From an uncultured Helicobacter sp. (GTDB lineage: Bacteria > Campylobacterota > Campylobacteria > Campylobacterales > Helicobacteraceae): DNA of 64,000 nt. The DNA lies in contig CALVDZ010000009.1 of NCBI GenBank assembly GCA_944326445.1, forward strand, positions 1-64,000, written 5' to 3'. The translations under genes and the position numbers were made by a program. The notes below the pieces were generated by a model. It made no database searches. It was not told the origin of the DNA and worked only from the letters and a program-made list of their open reading frames with translations. Below, in pieces: positions 1-8,099 of the stretch. The number at the start of each line of letters is the position of its first letter. Position 1 is the stretch's first letter.

Positions 1-222
1 GCGCTTTATCTTTTTCGGGGCTGGGGAGAGCGGGGAGAGGGGAAACCCCTTTTTCTTTTGCGCAAACACGAGATTCTGTGAGTTGCTTAGATTCTGAATC
101 TGCACGAGATTCTGTTAGGCTAGATTCTAATCTCACACTAGATTCTGTATTTTCTTGAATCTCCACGCTTGGCTTGCCCTCTTGGCGTGGATTCTGTGGG
201 GCTACCAACACAAACAAAAAAA
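1..222. repeat. Tail of a family A element followed by AGATTCT run
   Basis: Bases 1-60 match the 3' end of the family A repeats seen in murD (near 5840-5890) and at 38360-38420: the same TTTTTCGGGGCTGGGGAGAG core and the run ending in CCCCTTTTTC. Bases 60-165 hold at least five AGATTCT heptamers. From about 165 a family C-like segment begins in minus orientation and runs into the tail of the MerR gene. I see no protein gene here beyond that tail; the rest of the element lies outside the window. Confidence 0.7.
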
Positions 223-780
223 TTAGTCATTGCGGTGGTGCTTGTGGAGTTTTTGGCGGGTGCTGGGGTAGGAGCTACCTAGAGGGTAGTGACTACTCCC
301 CAAACTCGCCAAATCTCTGCAATGATCGCCCAAGGAGCCGTTTTCCCGTGGGGGAGTCGAATTTGTTGTGTGATTACACCCCTTATACTGCCTACTCTGC
401 GGATTTAGCCCATCGAGATTTTTGCTTAGCATCTCATCATACACGCCCAGCTTGTAATCCAGCGTCTCTAGCACCGCTTTTAGCTCATCGATACTATCCG
501 CCACGATTTCACGCTGCCTTGCGATGATATCCCGCCGCTCCTGCGCGCTCTCATCGCCCCTATTTGCGAGCTCGATATAGTGCCTAATCGTGGGGATATC
601 CATTTGGGCTTTGCGAAACCAATTGATCCAGCGCACCCACTCCACATCACGCTCGCTAAAATATTTGACTTGGTTATCGTCCTTCTCTACAAAGGGAAAC
701 AAACCCTTTTTCGCCCAAAATCGCAGCGTGTGCGAGGATACGCCGGTTTTTTTCTCCACTTCGATGATGGTGTATGCCAT
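223..780 (-). CDS. MerR-family transcriptional regulator with repeat-derived C-terminus
   Basis: A 185-residue regulator. Residues 4-30 form the MerR winged helix-turn-helix (EVEKKTGVSSHTLRFW), followed by the DNA-binding wing, and residues about 80-118 form the dimerising helix typical of small NmlR/AdhR-like MerR proteins. Such proteins normally stop at about 120-140 residues. Here the last 60 or so residues (after about KNLDGLNPQ) are low-complexity and are encoded by a family C repeat, so the native stop seems to have been lost by repeat invasion. A MerR-type promoter with a 19-bp spacer lies upstream at 977-1007. The regulated partner gene is not visible and may lie to the left of the window. 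Effector unknown; no Cys in the conserved part suggests metal sensing. Confidence 0.8.
   Translation of the reverse strand: MAYTIIEVEKKTGVSSHTLRFWAKKGLFPFVEKDDNQVKYFSERDVEWVRWINWFRKAQMDIPTIRHYIELANRGDESAQERRDIIARQREIVADSIDELKAVLETLDYKLGVYDEMLSKNLDGLNPQSRQYKGCNHTTNSTPPRENGSLGDHCRDLASLGSSHYPLGSSYPSTRQKLHKHHRND
252..313 (-). repeat. Family C structured repeat, copy C1
   Basis: Outer arms TTTGGCG (252-258) and CGCCAAA (307-313) pair, and inner arms CTACC (275-279) and GGTAG (285-289) pair. The order, the flanking GAGC and TGAC, and the spacing match copies at 5328-5407, 28616-28696, 30843-30923 and 32117-32167, but the arm sequences differ while remaining complementary. It lies inside the 3' part of the MerR coding region and is translated. 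Confidence 0.7.
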
Positions 781-796
781 TTTGTCTCCTATTTAT

Positions 797-960
797 TCAC
801 TGCAATTTGCCAAAGGCAAATTGCTACCGCTCGTGCGGAGTGAATCCGCCCTCGCTCCGCTGCGCGCCCATACATTGCATTTTTTAGCAAGTTTATAGAA
901 TCTCTTAGTGCAATCGCGTCAGGAACGCCGCTTGGGCTAGCACTTTTTGAAACCAAAGCC
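797..960 (+). repeat. Family B hairpin repeat, copy B1
   Basis: Begins with hairpin CAATTTGCC/GGCAAATTG, then TACCGCTC, a second hairpin GCGGA-GTGAA-TCCGC, the block CTCGCTCCGCTGCGCG, CATACATTGCATTTTT, and ends near CGCCGCTTGGGCTAGCAC. The block order is the same as in copies at 20.1-20.6, 37.9, 45.4 and 49.5 kb, with different but still paired stems. It lies between the MerR promoter and the MerR start codon, so it would be transcribed in antisense orientation in the 5' leader. Confidence 0.75.
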
Positions 961-976
961 CACAATCACAAAAGCG

Positions 977-1007
977 ATTATAAAGCATTAGAGCTACTCT
1001 AAGTCAA
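977..1007 (-). promoter_or_regulatory. MerR-type promoter and operator
   Basis: Read on the minus strand this is TTGACT, a 19-bp spacer, then TATAAT. The spacer holds the dyad TTAGAG-CTA-CTCTAA (988-1002). A near-consensus -35/-10 pair with an over-long 19-bp spacer filled by a dyad is the hallmark of promoters activated by MerR proteins. It points to the MerR gene at 223-780 about 200 bp away, with repeat B1 in between. The site is seen directly; control by this regulator is inferred. Confidence 0.65.
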
Positions 1008-1236
1008 GGGGCAAGGGACACATTTTGCAATATTTTAGAATCTAGCGCAGCTTTTAGAAGCGCGCACCCACATCACGCCCTCGCTGCTAAAGGCAGGCAC
1101 ACAATCCACTCATCTCGCGCTAGATTCTGTGCGCTCACGCAAACAAAATAGGCGGCTCTCTCTCATTGCCCACACAGAATCCACAGCCACCAACCCCGAT
1201 ACCAACTTGCCTCACGCTCCCCACGCTACGCAAATC
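1008..1236. other. Intergenic stretch without gene
   Basis: Between the MerR promoter and the end of gpmI. It contains a few AGATTCT/AGAATCT heptamers and C/A-rich sequence. I see no convincing reading frame, RNA gene or terminator. An open frame on the plus strand from 1129 is mostly antisense to gpmI. Confidence 0.5.
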
Positions 1237-2820
1237 CTAAAACAACGCCTCATCCATCTCTTGGGGCTTTGGCAATCCCATAAGCTTCAAAATCGTGGGC
1301 GCGATATTATTGAGCCCCCCGACTTTTGCCACTTCCCTCACATTTTCATCAAGCACAAACGCCCACACATCGCCGATAGTGTGGTTTGTGAGCGTGTTGC
1401 CCTGCGCGTCCTTCATCTCCTCGCAATTCCCGTGATCGCTGGTTATCACAAGCCCATAGCCTAGCCTCTTAGCAGATTCTATAATCCTGCCTAGCTGCGT
1501 ATCCACCGCCTCTACCGCCTTGATAGCTGCCTCAAAATTCCCCGTATGCCCCACCATATCGCCATTTGCGAAATTCACCACGACAAAGTCGTAGCCCTCC
1601 TCCATCGCTCCTAGCACCGCATCGCCCACCGCTGGCGCGCTCATCTCTGGCTGCAAGTCGTATGTCGCCACCTTGGGCGAGGGGATAAGCACGCGCTTTT
1701 CGCCCTCAAACTCCTCCTCACGCCCGCCGTTTAAGAAAAAGGTAACGTGAGCGTATTTTTCTGTCTCTGCGGTGTGGAATTGCCGCAGCTTAACCCTAGA
1801 TAGCACTTCTGCTAGGGTATTTTGCACCTTGTCTTTAGGGAACAAAATGGGGAAGTCAAAACTGCTATCATACTCGCACATTGTGGCGATACATAGCCTC
1901 GCCACGCGCTTGCGCACAAAGCCCTCAAAGCCTACATTGCCTATCGCATCGACGATTTGGCGCGCCCTATCGGAGCGAAAATTCACAAAAATAAAGCCCT
2001 CGCTCACTTCTTTGCTATCCGCACTCGTGTTACCACTCGCCCCGCTCACTTCTCCACTTTTCTTTGCGCCCTCATTGAGGCTTGCCACATCTGTATTCAT
2101 ACCCCGATATGGCGCAAAACTCACAGGCGGGATAAACTCATCATACACTCCCTTATCGTATTGGCTTTGGATATACTCCTGCGGGCTTTGGGCGATTTGG
2201 TTCTCGCCGCATACGATGGTGTTGTAGGCAGATTCTATCCTCTCCCATCGTTTGTCGCGATCCATCGCATAGAATCTCCCGCTAAGCGTGGCGATATGGA
2301 CATTTGCATACGCGCTGGTATGCTCTTGCACTTGCTTTAAGTATCCTAGCGCGCTTTGGGGCAGGACATCGCGCCCATCGGTGATGAGATGGAGCCACAC
2401 GCGCTTACCTTGGCGCGCACAGATACTCACAAGCCCTAGCAAATGCGAGAGATGAGAATGCACGCCCCCATCGCTCATAAGCCCACACAGATGGATACTC
2501 TCGCACGCCTTTGCCACGCTCACAAACGCCGGATTGGATTCTATCTCGCCATTTTGCAGGGCGAGTGAGATTTTCACTAGATCTTGGTAAAGCACGCGCC
2601 CTGCGCCTATACACATATGCCCCACCTCCGAGTTGCCCATCTGCTCCTTTGGCAATCCCACGCTAAGCCCATAGGTGTGGATCATCGCATAGGGGGCATT
2701 GGCAAGCAGATAGTCGTATGTGGGCTTTTTGGCGTGATAGAAGGCATTATAACTCGTGCTCTTGCTATACCCAATCCCATCGGTGATGACTAAAACTGCT
2801 TTTTTCTTTGCTTTCTCCAT
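1237..2820 (-). CDS. gpmI: 2,3-bisphosphoglycerate-independent phosphoglycerate mutase
   Basis: Interconverts 3- and 2-phosphoglycerate in glycolysis and gluconeogenesis using two Mn ions and a phosphoserine. The N-terminal ITDGIGYS motif binds metal, the nucleophile is the Ser in GNSEVGH (about residue 64), and TSDHGNCEEM near the C-terminus is the second metal site. The start is placed at the ATG at 2820, which has GAGGAG five bases upstream; a GTG two codons earlier is less likely. At 527 residues it is longer than the roughly 490-510 usual for the family. The excess is a Gly/Ser/Lys-rich stretch at about residues 250-275, just before the conserved FVNFRSDRARQ block, and it looks like a low-complexity insertion. 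Confidence 0.96.
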   Translation of the reverse strand: MEKAKKKAVLVITDGIGYSKSTSYNAFYHAKKPTYDYLLANAPYAMIHTYGLSVGLPKEQMGNSEVGHMCIGAGRVLYQDLVKISLALQNGEIESNPAFVSVAKACESIHLCGLMSDGGVHSHLSHLLGLVSICARQGKRVWLHLITDGRDVLPQSALGYLKQVQEHTSAYANVHIATLSGRFYAMDRDKRWERIESAYNTIVCGENQIAQSPQEYIQSQYDKGVYDEFIPPVSFAPYRGMNTDVASLNEGAKKSGEVSGASGNTSADSKEVSEGFIFVNFRSDRARQIVDAIGNVGFEGFVRKRVARLCIATMCEYDSSFDFPILFPKDKVQNTLAEVLSRVKLRQFHTAETEKYAHVTFFLNGGREEEFEGEKRVLIPSPKVATYDLQPEMSAPAVGDAVLGAMEEGYDFVVVNFANGDMVGHTGNFEAAIKAVEAVDTQLGRIIESAKRLGYGLVITSDHGNCEEMKDAQGNTLTNHTIGDVWAFVLDENVREVAKVGGLNNIAPTILKLMGLPKPQEMDEALF

Positions 2821-2979
2821 ACTCACTCCTCGTTAATCATCATTCAAAAAACGTTCATTTTAGTTTAAAAAACATTAATATTTAGCCTAGTTTTACAAAT
2901 TTAAAGATACAATCCCCGCTTTATTGTCCCTTTGGCGTTTGTGTTTTGTTGTGTTTAGCGTAAGTTTGTGGAGGTGGAG

Positions 2980-4071
2980 ATGCTATATTGGCTTTGGAGC
3001 GTGGCACATATCAATTTGTTCCAATACATCACATTTCGGGCGGGAGTGAGCTTTTTTCTCGCATTTATCTTGAGTGTTGCAATCTTTCCGTATTTTATCC
3101 GCTGGGCGAGGGCGCGCAAGGCAAACCAACCCATCTCTACCTTCGTCCCCCACGAGGAGAAAAAAAACACTCCGACTATGGGCGGTATTGTCTTTGTCCT
3201 CTGCACCATTATCGCCACGCTCTTATGCGCTGATATGGCTAATCCCTATGTCCTGCTAGGGCTCTTTGGGCTCGTGGGCTTTGGGCTTATCGGGGCGCGC
3301 GATGACTTTATGAAAATCTCTGCACGCTCTAATGCCGGTATGAGCGCGCGCCTAAAAATGCTCCTGCTTGTGCTACTCTCCCTCCTCATCGCGCTCTGCC
3401 TTGCCAACATCGGGCATATTGGGGATTTTTATCTCCCTTTTATGAAAGCCCCGCTTTTTGGTATGGATTCACTAGCGCGCCTTGAGCTAGATTCTGTGCG
3501 CGTGCCTGTCGTGAGTATGGTGTTTTGGGCGTTTGTGCTCGTGGCGAGTGCAAACGCAGTCAATATCACCGATGGGCTTGATGGGCTTGCCACGGTGCCG
3601 GGGATTTTGGCACTGCTTAGCCTCTCGGTGTTTGTGTATATCAGCGGGCATATCGGGCTTTCGTCGTATTTGTATTGGCCCCGCGTGGTAAATGGCGGGG
3701 AGCTCATTATCGTGAGCTGCGCGCTTATTGGCTCACTCTTTGGCTTTTTGTGGTACAACTGCCACCCCGCACAAGTCTTTATGGGCGATAGCGGGAGCTT
3801 GGCTCTGGGCGGCTTTATCGCGTATATGGCGATAATCTCGCATAATGAGATTTTGCTCATCCTCATTGGCATTGTCTTTGTCTTTGAAACACTCTCGGTA
3901 ATGCTCCAAATTGGCAGCTACAAATACCGCCAAAAGCGCATTTTCCTTATGGCACCCATACACCATCACTTCGAGAAAAAGGGCTGGGCGGAGAACAAAA
4001 TCATCGTGCGCTTTTGGATTATCGCGATTTTGGCAAACATCATCGCCCTTTTGACGCTCAAAATCAGGTAG
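2980..4071 (+). CDS. mraY: Phospho-N-acetylmuramoyl-pentapeptide transferase
   Basis: Integral membrane enzyme that transfers phospho-MurNAc-pentapeptide from UDP to undecaprenyl phosphate, making lipid I. It has about ten hydrophobic segments, the Mg-binding motif NITDGLDGLAT, the conserved MGDSGSLALGG loop and the C-terminal APIHHHFEKKGW motif. The ATG at 2980 is chosen over the in-frame ATG at 2968 because GTGGAGGTGGAG lies just ahead and the family starts MLYxL. It is followed after five bases by murD, so the two are co-transcribed peptidoglycan genes. Confidence 0.97.
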   Translation: MLYWLWSVAHINLFQYITFRAGVSFFLAFILSVAIFPYFIRWARARKANQPISTFVPHEEKKNTPTMGGIVFVLCTIIATLLCADMANPYVLLGLFGLVGFGLIGARDDFMKISARSNAGMSARLKMLLLVLLSLLIALCLANIGHIGDFYLPFMKAPLFGMDSLARLELDSVRVPVVSMVFWAFVLVASANAVNITDGLDGLATVPGILALLSLSVFVYISGHIGLSSYLYWPRVVNGGELIIVSCALIGSLFGFLWYNCHPAQVFMGDSGSLALGGFIAYMAIISHNEILLILIGIVFVFETLSVMLQIGSYKYRQKRIFLMAPIHHHFEKKGWAENKIIVRFWIIAILANIIALLTLKIR

Positions 4072-4076
4072 ATTGT

Positions 4077-6230
4077 ATGATAAACATCTTTGGCTATGGT
4101 GTTACGACAAAGCCTCTTGTGCGCTTTTTAAACTCCCTTGGCATATTGGTGAGAATCTATGATGACAAGTTTAGTGGCACAAAAGACGATGAGTGTGGCA
4201 ATACCCTGCTAGATTCTGCGCTATTTGTCGATGAGGGCTCTGCTAAGGCTACACACGCCAATGATACAAAATCTAGTGAATCTAGTGCGCTAGATTCACT
4301 AGATTCACTCACGCATAATTCCCTTAAAAGCGCGCATCTCTCTATCATCTCGCCGGGTATCCCGCCCACGCACCCACTTGCGACAAAAGCCCGCAACCTC
4401 ATCGGAGAATACGACTTTTTCTACCGCCTGCTAGCGCATTGGGAGACACCGCCCCAAAGCGTGTGGATTAGCGGCACTAATGGCAAAACCACAACCACGC
4501 AGATGACTACCGCGCTTTTAGAATCTTTTGGCGCGCGTAGTGGGGGCAATATCGGCACGCCCCTAAGTGAGCTCTATATGAGCCGCACGCCACTTTGGGT
4601 GCTAGAGACGAGCTCTTTTAGCCTGCATTATACGCGCTATGCCGCACCCCAAGTCTATGCGCTCCTGCCCGTGCGCGAGGATCACATCACTTGGCACGGG
4701 AGCTTTGAAGCCTATGTGTGCGATAAGCTTAGCCCCCTTGCGCGTATGGGGGAAGATTCTAGCGCGATTTTGCCCCTTGAGCTTGCCACGCACCCGCTTG
4801 CGCGGGGCTTTAGGGGCAGGGCGGTTTTTTATGCAGATTCTAAGGACTTAGCGGGGCAGCTTGGGATTGAGTATGAGCGCGTGCGGATCCAAGAGCCCTT
4901 TTTACTCGATGCCCTCATCGCGCTTGGGATTGCCAAAATCCTCCGTGGTGTGTGTGATATCGCTGCTATCAATGCCTTTAAGATCGGCGCGCATAGGATT
5001 GAGGAGTTTATGGATACGCACAATCGCTTGTGGGTGGATGATAGCAAGGGCACCAATGTCGATGCGAGCATTGAAGCGGTGCGCCGCTATCAAGATAGGC
5101 AGATATGGCTCATTCTAGGCGGCGATGACAAGGGCGCGGATTTGCACCCGCTCTTTAGGTTTATGCAGGGCAAGGCGATAAGAATCTTTGCGATTGGGAG
5201 CAATGCGCACAAAATAGTGAGCTTGAGTGCGCAGTATGGGGTGGAGTGTGAGGTGTGTGGAGAGCTGGAAGTGGCAGTTAGAGCGATAAAAAAGATGCGC
5301 AATGTGTGGCATTCAGTATTGAGCGATAAAAGCGGGAATCTGCGCTCGGATTTTCAGTCACTTACCTCTAGTAAGCTCCTTCAATCCTCGCTTGATAACC
5401 CACTTTTTTCATCTCAATCCTTAGAATGCCAAGAGGGCAAGCCAAGCGCGGAATGTAGAGAAAATACAGAATCTAAGAAAGGTTTAGAATCTAGCCTAAC
5501 AGAATCTAGCGCAGATTCAGAATCTAAATCAATTACACAATCCATAACGCCAAAAAATCTTAGCGAGGCTTTGCCAAATATCAATAATAGTGCGTGCGCA
5601 AGCACGAGCCGAGCAGAATCTATACCAATAGATTCTGCCATTTTTGCAGAGCAAAAATCCAATAAATATGTAGGTGCGATAGCACCAACCACCTCTCGCC
5701 CGCTTCGTGGTGCGCAATCGTTGGAGCAAGGAGGCAGCAGTGCCTCCGCAACGATTGCGCTAGAAGCGGGAAAGCGAGGCTCTCTCCCCGTTTGCCGTGC
5801 CGAAGGCTTGCAAGCAAAGCGCAGCAAAAACAGCGGCGGCTTTTTCGGGGCTTTAGCGAGCGGGGAGGGGATAAACCCCTTTTTCTTTTGCGATACACAA
5901 GATTCTAAGAAACAAAGAAATATCCGTGAGAATGCGAGTCTAAGAAACTTAGAAACTAGCGCGGAGAATCTAGAAAGCACAGAATCTAAAGCAGATTCAA
6001 AGACGATTACAGAATCCAAAGAGATTCTAAACAACGCACAAAGACAAAATCTAAGCAACACACAAACCAATCAAGATTCACAAAGAGATTCAGAATCTAC
6101 CCCAACCCCACAACCAAATCAAACCCTCGCAGATGTCGCGCTGCTCTCCCCAGCAGCCGCGAGCCTCGATCAGTTTAGTTCCTACAAGGAGCGCGGGGAT
6201 TTGTTCAAGCACTATGCGCTATTAGACTAA
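4077..6230 (+). CDS. murD: UDP-N-acetylmuramoylalanine-D-glutamate ligase, enlarged by repeats
   Basis: Adds D-Glu to UDP-MurNAc-L-Ala in the cytoplasm. The ATP loop GTNGKTTT is at residues 133-140, central-domain motifs follow (DDSKGTN at about 321), and the family-typical end LLSPAAASLDQFSSYKERGD is at 689-708, so both ends are intact. The protein is 717 residues against about 420-450 for the family. Residues about 411-682 replace a short loop of the C-terminal domain and are encoded by a family C copy, AGATTCT-rich DNA and a whole family A element, all in frame. A smaller Ser/Asp-rich insert lies at residues 34-79. As an essential single-copy gene it is presumably active, so the insert must be tolerated or removed; that is inference. 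Confidence 0.93.
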   Translation: MINIFGYGVTTKPLVRFLNSLGILVRIYDDKFSGTKDDECGNTLLDSALFVDEGSAKATHANDTKSSESSALDSLDSLTHNSLKSAHLSIISPGIPPTHPLATKARNLIGEYDFFYRLLAHWETPPQSVWISGTNGKTTTTQMTTALLESFGARSGGNIGTPLSELYMSRTPLWVLETSSFSLHYTRYAAPQVYALLPVREDHITWHGSFEAYVCDKLSPLARMGEDSSAILPLELATHPLARGFRGRAVFYADSKDLAGQLGIEYERVRIQEPFLLDALIALGIAKILRGVCDIAAINAFKIGAHRIEEFMDTHNRLWVDDSKGTNVDASIEAVRRYQDRQIWLILGGDDKGADLHPLFRFMQGKAIRIFAIGSNAHKIVSLSAQYGVECEVCGELEVAVRAIKKMRNVWHSVLSDKSGNLRSDFQSLTSSKLLQSSLDNPLFSSQSLECQEGKPSAECRENTESKKGLESSLTESSADSESKSITQSITPKNLSEALPNINNSACASTSRAESIPIDSAIFAEQKSNKYVGAIAPTTSRPLRGAQSLEQGGSSASATIALEAGKRGSLPVCRAEGLQAKRSKNSGGFFGALASGEGINPFFFCDTQDSKKQRNIRENASLRNLETSAENLESTESKADSKTITESKEILNNAQRQNLSNTQTNQDSQRDSESTPTPQPNQTLADVALLSPAAASLDQFSSYKERGDLFKHYALLD
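5328..5470 (+). repeat. Family C structured repeat, copy C2 (inside murD)
   Basis: Outer arms AAAAGCGGG (5328-5336) and CCCACTTTT (5399-5407) pair with one mismatch. Inner arms CTTAC (5361-5365) and GTAAG (5371-5375) pair perfectly. The downstream block with AGAATGCCAAGAGGGCAAGCC also follows copies at 30.7 and 32.2 kb. The copy is read in frame as part of MurD. Confidence 0.75.
5529..5960 (+). repeat. Family A structured repeat (in-frame inside murD)
   Basis: Same block order as the intergenic copies at 26.2 and 38.1 kb. Stems here: GCAGAATCTA/TAGATTCTGC (5613-5622/5629-5638), GGTGC/GCACC (5673-5677/5682-5686), CCGCTTC/GAAGCGG (5700-5706/5763-5769), GCGCAATCGTTG/CAACGATTGCGC (5712-5723/5749-5760) and GGAGGCA/TGCCTCC (5730-5736/5741-5747). 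The last three are nested, giving a long armed structure. It ends with a conserved module read as NIRENASLRNLE. Confidence 0.85.
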
Positions 6231-6246
6231 GATTTAAGGAGATTTG

Positions 6247-7956
6247 ATGAAACGCAAAAAAGAAAGCACCCTAACCACCCTCAACAAACTGCGCTACACG
6301 CTCACGCGGCGCGATAAATTCATCATCATCTTTCTCGTGCTTGCCACGATAGCTTTCTCCATCATCGAGACATTTAGCATTAGCATCATTATGCCCTTCA
6401 TCAGCTTTGCGAGCAATCCCTCCCTCATCACCAAAAACCCCATTTCCCACGAGATCTACACATTTTTTGGCTTTGAGAACACGCTGGACTTTATGGTAGC
6501 CTTTAGCGTGGCACTCGTGGTGTTTTATATCTTTAGAATGCTCTATAGCATTGCTTATACTTACGCACAAAGCCGCTTTGCCTTTCGCAAATTTCACTTT
6601 TTTGCCTATCGGCTCTTTGGCAAGGCAGTGGAGCTAAACTACGCGGATTTTGTGCAGCGCAAAGTCGATAGAATCCGCGCCAATATCACCCAAGAAGCCC
6701 TGCAAGCCTCGATGTATATACAGAATTTTTTGCAGCTTTTTGCCGAGATTTTTACGATTGCGATTTTGTATATTTTGCTCCTTATCACAAGCTGGAAAAT
6801 GACGCTCGTGCTCACTATCCTGCTAGCCCTCCAAGTCCTGCTCATCAGCAAAACGCTCAATAAAAAAGTCCAAAAAATGGGACATATCAGGGCGCAAATG
6901 AACGCAAGGTTTAATGAAATCATCTCTAAGACTTTTGGGAATTTTAAAATCATTAAGCTAAAGGGCAACCAAAAGCAGATTTTTGATGAGTTTGAAAGGG
7001 CGAGTATGGAGCGCACCAACGCCGAGATCCTCACCCAAACCATACTCCCCACGCCCCGCTTCATCTTAGAATCCCTAGGCTTTAGCATACTCATTGGCTG
7101 CGTGGCGTATATCCTCATCACTTACAAAAATGTCGATGCGGTGCTGCCCATTATCTCGATGTATGCGCTTGCGCTATATCGTATCCTGCCCGCAGTGAGC
7201 CGTATCCTCACCGCGCACGCCCAGATGAATTTTAACGCAAGATCCGTCTCGCTCGTGTATGAGGATCTGCTCTATCACACTGATTTTGAGGACGATGAGC
7301 CCTGCGCGTTTGAGGACAAAATCGAGCTTAGGGGCATCACTTTTGGCTATGATGCGCGCAAACCTATCCTAAAGGACTTCAACCTCACGATACACAAGGG
7401 CGATAAAATCGCATTTTGCGGCGAGAGCGGCGCGGGCAAGAGCACGCTAGTGGATCTCATCATCGGTATTTACAAGCCCCAAGAGGGCGCAATCCTCGTA
7501 GATGATACGGAGCTGCACAACCACAACCTGCGCTCGTGGCGCAAAAAAATCGGCTATATCCCCCAAACCATCTATCTCTTTGATGGCAGCGTGGCAGAAA
7601 ATGTCGCCTTTGGGAGCAAGATGGACGAGCAGCGCGTGATAGAGGCGTGCAAAAAGGCAAATATCTATGAGTTTTTACAGGAGCATAGCGGGATTTATAC
7701 GCGCGTGGGCGAGGGCGGCATACTGCTTAGCGGCGGGCAAAAGCAGCGCATAGGGATTGCGCGCGCCATCTATGACAACCCCGAGATCTTAGTGCTCGAT
7801 GAAGCCACGAGCGCGCTAGATACCGCCACAGAAGAGAGGATAATGGAGGAAATCTATGATGTGGCACAAAACAAAACCCTGCTTGTCATCGCCCATAGGC
7901 TTAATACTATACAGAGATGTGAGCGCAAAATAGAGATACACAAGCACAGGGCGTAA
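6247..7956 (+). CDS. pglK: ABC-type lipid-linked oligosaccharide flippase (PglK/Wzk-like)
   Basis: Half-size ABC exporter of 569 residues: about six membrane segments in residues 20-320, then an ATPase domain with Walker A GESGAGKST (about 391), Q-loop YIPQTIYLF, signature LLSGGQKQR (about 493), Walker B ILVLDEATSALD and H-loop VIAHRLNT. The N-terminal pattern (IETFSISIIMPFISFAS) closely resembles Campylobacter PglK/WlaB and Helicobacter Wzk, which flip undecaprenyl-linked glycans to the periplasm for protein glycosylation or O-antigen assembly. The ATG at 6247 is used with AAGGAG upstream. It lies 16 bases after murD, so it is likely co-transcribed. The exact glycan substrate is not shown by the sequence. 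Confidence 0.85.
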   Translation: MKRKKESTLTTLNKLRYTLTRRDKFIIIFLVLATIAFSIIETFSISIIMPFISFASNPSLITKNPISHEIYTFFGFENTLDFMVAFSVALVVFYIFRMLYSIAYTYAQSRFAFRKFHFFAYRLFGKAVELNYADFVQRKVDRIRANITQEALQASMYIQNFLQLFAEIFTIAILYILLLITSWKMTLVLTILLALQVLLISKTLNKKVQKMGHIRAQMNARFNEIISKTFGNFKIIKLKGNQKQIFDEFERASMERTNAEILTQTILPTPRFILESLGFSILIGCVAYILITYKNVDAVLPIISMYALALYRILPAVSRILTAHAQMNFNARSVSLVYEDLLYHTDFEDDEPCAFEDKIELRGITFGYDARKPILKDFNLTIHKGDKIAFCGESGAGKSTLVDLIIGIYKPQEGAILVDDTELHNHNLRSWRKKIGYIPQTIYLFDGSVAENVAFGSKMDEQRVIEACKKANIYEFLQEHSGIYTRVGEGGILLSGGQKQRIGIARAIYDNPEILVLDEATSALDTATEERIMEEIYDVAQNKTLLVIAHRLNTIQRCERKIEIHKHRA

Positions 7957-7957
7957 G

Positions 7958-8099
7958 GGTAGGCTTGGGTAGGCTTGGGCAGGCTTGGCTCACACGGCTC
8001 TTAAGATTCTATAAATGCTTGAAGTAGCCTCTGGCATTAGAGAATCTCTCACAAATCCGCCGCGTGCTGGGCGCTCCTAGCCTCGCGATGTGTTTGTGC
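7958..8099. other. Short spacer with decamer tandem repeat
   Basis: Immediately after the flippase stop, GGGTAGGCTT occurs three times in tandem (third copy GGGCAGGCTT) at about 7957-7986. The remaining bases to 8099 show no gene. The following gene converges on this spacer, so it may hold termination signals, but I see no clear hairpin with a T run. Confidence 0.4.

Noticed and set aside
1129..1464. A 111-codon plus-strand frame near the end of gpmI
   Set aside because: Largely antisense to gpmI, with no ribosome site.
5414..6070. A 218-codon frame on the minus strand across the murD insert
   Set aside because: It is antisense to the in-frame repeats and appears only because the palindromic AGATTCT/AGAATCT runs are open on both strands. 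No ribosome site and no family resemblance.
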